A program made the position numbers and the translations under genes. The notes beneath the pieces are model-generated. The model was not told where the DNA came from. It ran no database searches and saw only the letters and a list, made by a program, of their open reading frames with translations. This document shows, piece by piece, positions 57,722-64,000 of a stretch of DNA of 64,000 nucleotides. Within the stretch, counting starts at the first letter, position 1. Each line of letters starts with the position of its first letter. Origin of the DNA: Tetrapisispora phaffii CBS 4417 (lineage: Eukaryota > Ascomycota > Saccharomycetes > Saccharomycetales > Saccharomycetaceae); contig NC_016529.1 in NCBI RefSeq assembly GCF_000236905.1, positions 620,001 to 684,000 on the forward strand, given 5' to 3'.

Positions 57722-59128
57722 CTATATTTTTATATCCATTTTTTCTACCATTAATGTTTTTAAATTCAACGTTACCAATGAACTGGATTTGTTGAATTCT
57801 GGTAAACAAATAAGTTTGACCTTTTTGTTATAAAGTTCAATATCCCTAGTACCAAAACGTGGTTGGTTACCAGCTATATATACATGGGGCATTTCATTCA
57901 AGATAAAAGGATCTTTATCAATAAATGGATAAGCCCATAATGTGTCAGGGATAGTTGGGGCAACATTTTGCCATTTCAATGTGCATTCCATTAAGTCTAA
58001 TCTATGTTCAACGGAATTCAATTTGGATTCATTTTCAGATGAGTTGCCTGGAATAACATATCTACAAATATCACTAATATTTTCACCTGAAGTTGCAAGA
58101 ATTCGAATGCCGTTGAATTCGTAGATTGACGGATTTGTCGCTAGGTGAAGTAGATCACGACTAATATCAGCAAAATATGGCTTTAACAATTCGCTAAACA
58201 AGATCTTATTGAATGGTCTTTGAGGTAATGCTTTATCACTAGGATCACTAGTACTAGGCATAATAGATATAGGCAGCGATTGTAAAGTATTCCCTAGAAA
58301 ATTACCGAAGGTGATCAATGATTCCATGGTTTTTTGACTATTACTATTATTTTTAGAAGGATCTATCGATCCACCACATATAAGTAATTTACCAATATTT
58401 GAGATGCTTTTTTCATTTTGTAATCTACCCATTAACAATTCTTGCAGTAATTGTAGTTTTATTAAGTTTTCAGGATTATTTGTTGATACATTCAATCCTG
58501 ACACTAATGCAATATATTTTTCTTCATCTGAAGTTGGTACTTGATATTCCTTTTGTGGAACTTCGCTAGGATAACAGATATCAAGGATTTGAAAAGTACC
58601 GGCCTCTGCTTCCATACCCAACAAACCTACCACTGTTCCCGTAACAAATGGAGTTGATTGTAAGAAATCACCGACCAATAATACCCTACCACTTTCATCT
58701 TCTAACATAATTTCGTCAGTGCCATCTGGATCAGTGTAGCTTTTAAGCAAATCTGGAGCACCATAAGTGTCGTTAACTACCTCTTCTAAAACATTTGGTT
58801 TATATTTCATCTCACAATAAATGGTACCTATGCACCAGCATGGTTGATTGGCCTGTATATCTAATACTTTCTTCTTCTCCACAACAGTTTTACCATTTAA
58901 TTTGAATCCAGCATCCCATTTTTTTAAACATTGATTTCTTGTTCTTTCTTTTAAAACCCTCAGACGAGTTTGATAAAACTTATAATACTGACCACATGAA
59001 TCATAATCTTTTAGATCTACTGAGAAATGCTCGTCGAATTTATAATCTTGCTCAATTGAGGCTCTCTGTAAAATATTAAATTTTGTATCTATACGATTCT
59101 CATTAAACTTTTTCAATAGAGCATCCAT
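57722..59128 (-). CDS. POL31: DNA polymerase delta subunit B (Pol31)
   Basis: 468 codons, against 487 in S. cerevisiae. The B-subunit family has an OB fold (about residues 85-170; DEIMLEDESGRVLLVGDFLQ) and an inactive calcineurin-like phosphoesterase domain (LLICGGSIDPSKNN, LATSGENISDICRYV, IDKDPFILNEMPHVYIAGNQ). Pol31 joins Pol3 and Pol32, and also serves Pol zeta. It is convergent with MSM1 (112 bp between stops). In S. cerevisiae it is YJR006W, on the sister of the YGR170 block. Confidence 0.95.
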   Translation of the reverse strand: MDALLKKFNENRIDTKFNILQRASIEQDYKFDEHFSVDLKDYDSCGQYYKFYQTRLRVLKERTRNQCLKKWDAGFKLNGKTVVEKKKVLDIQANQPCWCIGTIYCEMKYKPNVLEEVVNDTYGAPDLLKSYTDPDGTDEIMLEDESGRVLLVGDFLQSTPFVTGTVVGLLGMEAEAGTFQILDICYPSEVPQKEYQVPTSDEEKYIALVSGLNVSTNNPENLIKLQLLQELLMGRLQNEKSISNIGKLLICGGSIDPSKNNSNSQKTMESLITFGNFLGNTLQSLPISIMPSTSDPSDKALPQRPFNKILFSELLKPYFADISRDLLHLATNPSIYEFNGIRILATSGENISDICRYVIPGNSSENESKLNSVEHRLDLMECTLKWQNVAPTIPDTLWAYPFIDKDPFILNEMPHVYIAGNQPRFGTRDIELYNKKVKLICLPEFNKSSSLVTLNLKTLMVEKMDIKI

Positions 59129-59596
59129 ACTGTCACTGTCTGTCTTATGATTAATTGTTGGGCTTCAGTTAGATGAAATTATAAATGTTGAATTCTATAG
59201 TAATTTTAAACACAATTGAATGAAATTATCATTATTAAATTTACTTATAAAGTAAAACTTATTTGATGAAATTATTCGATGGGATAAATTACGATTACTA
59301 TTATATTTGTTTTATTGAAAAATATTGAAACACGTTAAATAAGAAAACGCGATAAATAATATTTAAGATCAAAAAATTGAACCCTCTGAAAAATCAAAAA
59401 AAATCAGGAATGAACCCAACCAACTTTTAAAAGAATGAGATATGTATTTAGTTAAAACTTCATCCAAGATGATTAATGCTAGTCAATCCCATTCTAAATG
59501 CATAGTATATAGTTTATTATTTATTGTGTCACAGCTGTTCACGTATATGAAAGATATTGCGACAGTAATGCTGACTAATATTAAGCCAATGTCTCA
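59129..59596. other. Intergenic, POL31 promoter / PSD2 3' side
   Basis: 468 bp. ACGCGATAAA near 59347 is only an MCB-like fragment (no full ACGCGT). A short plus-strand ORF from 59442 overlaps the PSD2 end and looks spurious. Confidence 0.45.
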
Positions 59597-62500
59597 TCAC
59601 TCTGATGATTCTGTGACTTCGTCATTTGAATTGCCTCCTATATTAGGATATTCTGTTTCTATCCATTTCTTTAAATTTTTAAATTGCCAGGAGACATTGC
59701 CGACTAAATTCGAGGACTCTTGATTAACGCTAATAGAACGTTTAATACTCTCAATCTCCTTTGGATTTGTCACTTTCTTTTGCCTTCTTTTGAAACCTTG
59801 GCTATTAGGCGTATGGCCAACACTCATCCCCACCCTTACTAAGGTCTCAATTCGTTCTGATGAATTTTTTAGAAGGTCTGAATCAAATATAATATTTTGA
59901 GATGATAATATTGTGATAATAGTGGATCCTCCGAATTTGAAATAACCCAATTCATCACCTCTATGAATTTTTTGACCTTCTTCACAACTTAATATGATAG
60001 ATCCTACCATCATAGCTCCAACCGGAATAAAAAGAACCTCCCCAAATTCCTCTGAGTATATTGGTAAAATAATACGAATATTTTCACCAAAAACATCTAA
60101 GGCACTACGAATTGCCATCGGATTCACTGTATAATATTCGCCATCAACATATAGTGGTTTACCAATGATACCGTCACATGGTGAATGAAATCTGTGATAA
60201 TCTTGTGGTGCTAAGCGAAATATTGCAACACTACTTGAATTTTCTTTAAAAGTATTAGGTTTGTAGTCTGCTATTAACTTTCTCAAAGTAAATTTACTAC
60301 CTTTGATCCAGATTCTTTTTGAGTCATCAATACTTGAAAAAAAAACACTTCTAGAATCAGCAGGCGAGACAAATATATTCGCTGTCTCACCTTCTGGTAT
60401 CCTTGCACCTTCTTTCAATTTCCTATAGAAGAACTCGTTAAAAGTTGTATATGTTGTTTCTTGGCACTGTGACATATCCAAAGAATGAAACTTTATAAAA
60501 GGTTCAATTTGCTTAATAGATGATGGACTGTCAAATTTTCTACCTTGTTTTATTGACATCTTTTTAAGCAGCACTTTAAACCTCTTGGTTTCTGGACTTT
60601 TACCATTATAAATAATTCTCATACCCAATTTGACATGTGCACTTATTTTTTCTTCTAAAATAATCCCAGAATTTCTATCTTGAACAAGAATGTTTGCATT
60701 ATTAGATCCTAACGCATACTTACCATAAGTTAACTTAATCAACACTTTTGAAAACCATCTCTTAGAGGCAAAGTCTGTGGAAACATACGACGGTTTTAAC
60801 AATTTATATTTCTGGGAATATGAACAAATAGCAAAATGTGTAATCAAATCATTTTCTAATGTGATTTTGGAATTTTTCATATTCCTAGTCGGTTTAAGGG
60901 AGTGTAAACATCGTGGGCATTTCCAAATATTATTGAATCCTGACCTTTTCTTCATCTGCTGCAGAACCTCGATTAATTGTTCTTTTGTTAATACATCCCC
61001 TCTCCAAGCCAATAAACCAAAGTAATCAAAGAAATGTTCAGCCTTCTTTAGTGAGAAAGAACCTAATCTATCTAAATACGTCATCACTTGCGCAATATCA
61101 TACTCTTGTAAAGTGGATGTCGCTTCTACTACATTAATCCAGAAATATTTTTTTAAATCTGAGTATGGTATGAATTTAACCCTGACTGATAGTTTGGGGG
61201 GTTTCGTCATTGACAAATCTTCACTAATGGTATTCAAGTCCTTCGAATGCAATATATTTCCCATCTCTAATGGGATTTCATGGGTATGCCAATCATGTTT
61301 ACGATTTTGGGCTTTTATTATATCTTCTAATTTTAAACTGCACTCGGCAATATTGTCATTAAAAGAAAAAGAATCTTGATCCATGATTTTGAAGTTCAGC
61401 TCAAAGTGCGTCTCCCTAGGAAATACCTCAAATGATATTCTTGAATTGAAAACAGGATTCAATGAATGTTTTTTGGAAGGAGTTTTATAAACTCTTCTAC
61501 CAAATGATGCAATAACAAAAGGATCCATATCATAGTTTTTTCTTAATATTTTATTCTTCAATTGCGGTAAGTTTTGAATTTTAGTAATTTCAATAAATAT
61601 CACACCAGCAGAGTGAATTTTTTTATTTAAAGTAAAATTATTCTTTAGTTGACTGTTTAAACTGGTTCTATAAGATCTTCTAGATCTGCTTTTACCCTTT
61701 AGTTTAAATAGCTTATTTGGTGATTTATATGCTATAATATCATCAGCTTCATCGTGTATAGAATAATCATCATTATCCTCCAAAAATTTATTATAATATT
61801 CTTCATCTTCTGCAGCTTCTTCATCCGAATAATCTATATCATATTTTTCTTCATTTTCTCCATCATAAGATTCTTGATTTAACCTGAAGTCATCAGTAAC
61901 TATTTCAACTTCATCTTCCAACTCTTCATCCAAGTCGTTAATAATTTCATTTATATCTGCTACGTCCTTTTTGTCAACTATATCATACTCATCTAAGGCA
62001 GTTACCATTGACCCCAAATCGTATTTATCAGATATTATTGTATCACGAATAGTATTTTGATCAAATACACCCTCGAATGGAATGAGACTCTCTTCACTTT
62101 TAGTTTCACTGATAAATGACTCTAAATCAGCAATTTCATCTAGGTCATCTACATCATTTGCAAATTCAATATCCTCCAAATCATCCATATCATCAATATC
62201 ATATTCATAAATAATTTCATCATCGTCTCCATTTATGCCATCATACGCAATTTCATTTTCGTCATCTTCGATGCTAACTTTATTAGCATTTCTTGAAATT
62301 TTTGATTCTCCAATTGAGTTTAGATTTGTAATCACTTCAGATAGTATAGTATTTTCCATTGTTGCATTATTGCTCCCACCAGTTCTATTATTTATTATTT
62401 GGGAATCAGTTAATTCATTATTGGATGATGCTCTATTTATATTTGATTCAGAAATTGAGCTACTCGGCATATCAATTAAAGTACTTTTTGCAGCACTAGA

Positions 62501-63799
62501 AGCCTTACGTTTTGCTTGTAATAACTTTAACTTATTTTTTTTCTCTAACTTTAAATTCAAACTGGAAGTGATATTATTATATAATTCACTGTATGCCTCG
62601 AAAGTGTCTTGTTTCTTACTTATTGATTTCAGTTTAAATGACATATCTATATCACCTACTTGAAAAGTTGATTTATTATCCTTTAATCTATTTGTACCTT
62701 TTAACAAAATTTGTCTTCTCTTGTCATAAATTTTATATGACTCTACACTTTTTTGGAAATTATAACTATTTTTTTTATCCTTTGTTTTGAATAGATCTAG
62801 TAGTGATACTTTAACTTCACCTAAATACAAATATTTTTCTCTGCTGGATATTTTTTTGTAATCCAATGGATGCGGTGAACTATTATCATTTGAATTTGTT
62901 GAAGTTAAAGATAATGTAGAAGCATTTCTTTCCGTACTTGAATTTATGTTCCTAATTGAATTTGAATATGAATCGACTCTCATTACTTCACGAGGACTAT
63001 CACTGTAAACACTGTTAATGCTGATATTATCGTCACTAGTCACAAGAGTAAGACTATTACTATTATTATTTTGATTATGATTATGATTATGATTATTATT
63101 ATGATTATTATTATTATTATGATTATGATTAATGGCAATACTACTGTTGTTTGATGAAGTCACTGATGCATCTGTTTGCTGGCTAATATACGAGAACGGA
63201 ATATTTGAAGGTAAGACATCATAAATAATGACTCGTAACCACTTCGATGTCAATTTTTTTGGTAATTTCAATTTTAAAGTTTCATGAAATTTAATCTCAT
63301 CACTATTTAAATGTCCAAGTGCATCTATGTGTGTATTATGATTATCTGATGGAGACATAGGTGATAGATTTCCCGAATTTAAACTCAATGGAGTGTTCAA
63401 ATATGCTTCAGCACCATATGCAATTGTAGAATCCACTGCTTTTGTTCTTCTACTATAATAAGTATTTGTTGTAGCCAAACAAACTATATTTGATTTTTTA
63501 AAAGCTTTTACGTATTCCATGTTTTTAATACTATTTATCGTCATTTTCAACTCCAATGATGGAGCATACATCAGTTGTTTCTTACCTTTTAAACGCCAAT
63601 ATTTATTCCCAATACTCACCACTTTTCTTCTCGCCCCTCCCTTTCTTTCATTCTTCACTTCTTTACTTCCCCTGATGTTAATAAGCATGATTTCTAACAA
63701 CCACCCTAACGCAATGCAATTTTCTTTATCGTTCTCAATGTACCGTCCAATTAGCCTGTTGTCTTCGATCCAGAGAGAGATACATGAACCATGCACCAT
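59597..63799 (-). CDS. PSD2: Phosphatidylserine decarboxylase 2, Golgi/endosomal
   Basis: 1400 codons, against 1138 in S. cerevisiae. An N-terminal C2 domain (about 80-370, interrupted by insertions) is followed by an acidic middle (about 510-690) and a second C2 domain (about 730-850; NYDMDPFVIASFGRRVYKTP, then SLNPVFNSRISFEVFP). The decarboxylase follows: YHRFHSPCDGIIGKPLYVDG, VGAMMVGSII, and the autocleavage motif GGST near residues 1290-1293, where Ser becomes the pyruvoyl group. The enzyme makes phosphatidylethanolamine from phosphatidylserine. Extra length comes from Asn/His-rich (about 220-250) and Asp/Glu-rich insertions. The ATG at 63799 gives a long N-terminus; the next ATG at 63688 (codon 38) fits the shorter S. 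cerevisiae start. Confidence 0.95.
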   Translation of the reverse strand: MVHGSCISLWIEDNRLIGRYIENDKENCIALGWLLEIMLINIRGSKEVKNERKGGARRKVVSIGNKYWRLKGKKQLMYAPSLELKMTINSIKNMEYVKAFKKSNIVCLATTNTYYSRRTKAVDSTIAYGAEAYLNTPLSLNSGNLSPMSPSDNHNTHIDALGHLNSDEIKFHETLKLKLPKKLTSKWLRVIIYDVLPSNIPFSYISQQTDASVTSSNNSSIAINHNHNNNNNHNNNHNHNHNQNNNSNSLTLVTSDDNISINSVYSDSPREVMRVDSYSNSIRNINSSTERNASTLSLTSTNSNDNSSPHPLDYKKISSREKYLYLGEVKVSLLDLFKTKDKKNSYNFQKSVESYKIYDKRRQILLKGTNRLKDNKSTFQVGDIDMSFKLKSISKKQDTFEAYSELYNNITSSLNLKLEKKNKLKLLQAKRKASSAAKSTLIDMPSSSISESNINRASSNNELTDSQIINNRTGGSNNATMENTILSEVITNLNSIGESKISRNANKVSIEDDENEIAYDGINGDDDEIIYEYDIDDMDDLEDIEFANDVDDLDEIADLESFISETKSEESLIPFEGVFDQNTIRDTIISDKYDLGSMVTALDEYDIVDKKDVADINEIINDLDEELEDEVEIVTDDFRLNQESYDGENEEKYDIDYSDEEAAEDEEYYNKFLEDNDDYSIHDEADDIIAYKSPNKLFKLKGKSRSRRSYRTSLNSQLKNNFTLNKKIHSAGVIFIEITKIQNLPQLKNKILRKNYDMDPFVIASFGRRVYKTPSKKHSLNPVFNSRISFEVFPRETHFELNFKIMDQDSFSFNDNIAECSLKLEDIIKAQNRKHDWHTHEIPLEMGNILHSKDLNTISEDLSMTKPPKLSVRVKFIPYSDLKKYFWINVVEATSTLQEYDIAQVMTYLDRLGSFSLKKAEHFFDYFGLLAWRGDVLTKEQLIEVLQQMKKRSGFNNIWKCPRCLHSLKPTRNMKNSKITLENDLITHFAICSYSQKYKLLKPSYVSTDFASKRWFSKVLIKLTYGKYALGSNNANILVQDRNSGIILEEKISAHVKLGMRIIYNGKSPETKRFKVLLKKMSIKQGRKFDSPSSIKQIEPFIKFHSLDMSQCQETTYTTFNEFFYRKLKEGARIPEGETANIFVSPADSRSVFFSSIDDSKRIWIKGSKFTLRKLIADYKPNTFKENSSSVAIFRLAPQDYHRFHSPCDGIIGKPLYVDGEYYTVNPMAIRSALDVFGENIRIILPIYSEEFGEVLFIPVGAMMVGSIILSCEEGQKIHRGDELGYFKFGGSTIITILSSQNIIFDSDLLKNSSERIETLVRVGMSVGHTPNSQGFKRRQKKVTNPKEIESIKRSISVNQESSNLVGNVSWQFKNLKKWIETEYPNIGGNSNDEVTESSE

Positions 63800-64000
63800 T
63801 CATCTTTACTTATATAGAAGTGGTTTATAGAAATTGATTTGTTCTTCTCTGTTATGATATATATAACTTCTTAAAAAAAGCCGCCAACCACAAAAACGAT
63901 CGAAGATAGAAACCCACAAGATCATTACATACGTCGAAGACCGACACAAGTATTTGCAGCTTGAACCTGCACTGCAAACTAAGATCAACTTTGTATAAGA
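63800..64000. promoter_or_regulatory. PSD2 upstream region (window edge)
   Basis: 201 bp. There are no recognised factor sites and no gene start is visible before the window ends. Confidence 0.5.

Noticed and set aside
1..64000. CRISPR arrays, bacterial operons, horizontally acquired genes
   Set aside because: No spaced direct repeats of that type; every recognised gene is an ordinary yeast orthologue in syntenic context.

Overview
The window is nuclear DNA of a budding yeast of the family Saccharomycetaceae. It is AT-rich and gene-dense, the genes are without visible introns, and CTG reads sensibly as Leu. Nearly every gene is a recognisable orthologue of a Saccharomyces cerevisiae gene, and the order follows known S. 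cerevisiae blocks. From about 1 to 47 kb the genes alternate between orthologues of S. cerevisiae YOR138C-YOR161C (RUP1, ARP8, THI80, PNO1, MDM32, SPP2, RPB2, ISN1, PNS1, PET123) and of its whole-genome-duplication sister YDR392W-YDR415C (SPT3, SHE9, RPT3, SXM1, UTP5, HPT1, RPB7, MRP20, ADE8, a SIZ-type E3, DFM1, RRP17, ERD1, YDR415C). Many expected neighbours are missing and wide gene-free gaps remain. I infer a post-duplication species that lost gene copies independently of S. cerevisiae (for example Vanderwaltozyma or Tetrapisispora-like). The species itself cannot be fixed from the sequence.

Layout. 1-8 kb: 5' part of RUP1, ARP8, THI80, SPT3, PNO1. 8-15 kb: MDM32, SPP2, SHE9, RPT3. 15-24 kb: SXM1, UTP5, HPT1, RPB7. 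24-36 kb: RPB2, MRP20, ISN1, PNS1, PET123, ADE8. A 364-bp run of N (36025-36388) follows. 37-44 kb: a short PIAS/SIZ SUMO ligase, VPS71, DFM1, RRP17 (with an apparent frameshift), ERD1. 44.7-52.6 kb: RML2, the YDR415C-type aminopeptidase, VMA8, AFG1, RPL12 (an S. cerevisiae YEL050-054 / YDR415-418 mixture). 52.6-54.8 kb: a gene-poor stretch with tRNA-Ser(AGA), a solo LTR with target-site duplication, an inverted LTR relic and a possible coding relic. 54.9-64 kb: YIP1, MSM1, POL31, PSD2 (a YGR170-172 block plus YJR006W).

Themes. Ribosome biogenesis is represented by PNO1, UTP5, RRP17 and RPL12, with PAC/RRPE promoter elements. Mitochondrial translation and morphology are represented by MRP20, PET123, RML2, MSM1, MDM32, SHE9 and AFG1; five of these have Puf3-type UGUANAUA elements just downstream. 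Transcription and chromatin are represented by SPT3, ARP8, VPS71, RPB2 and RPB7. Purine metabolism is represented by HPT1, ISN1 and ADE8.

I found no evidence for a wholly new biological system. The most unusual signals are PAC promoter motifs grown into GATGA pentamer arrays (one a 16-bp perfect inverted repeat), the RRP17 frameshift, a SIZ-type ligase without its SAP domain, a GC-rich Rap1/PAC island far upstream of RPL12, and the LTR-flanked tRNA at a block boundary.
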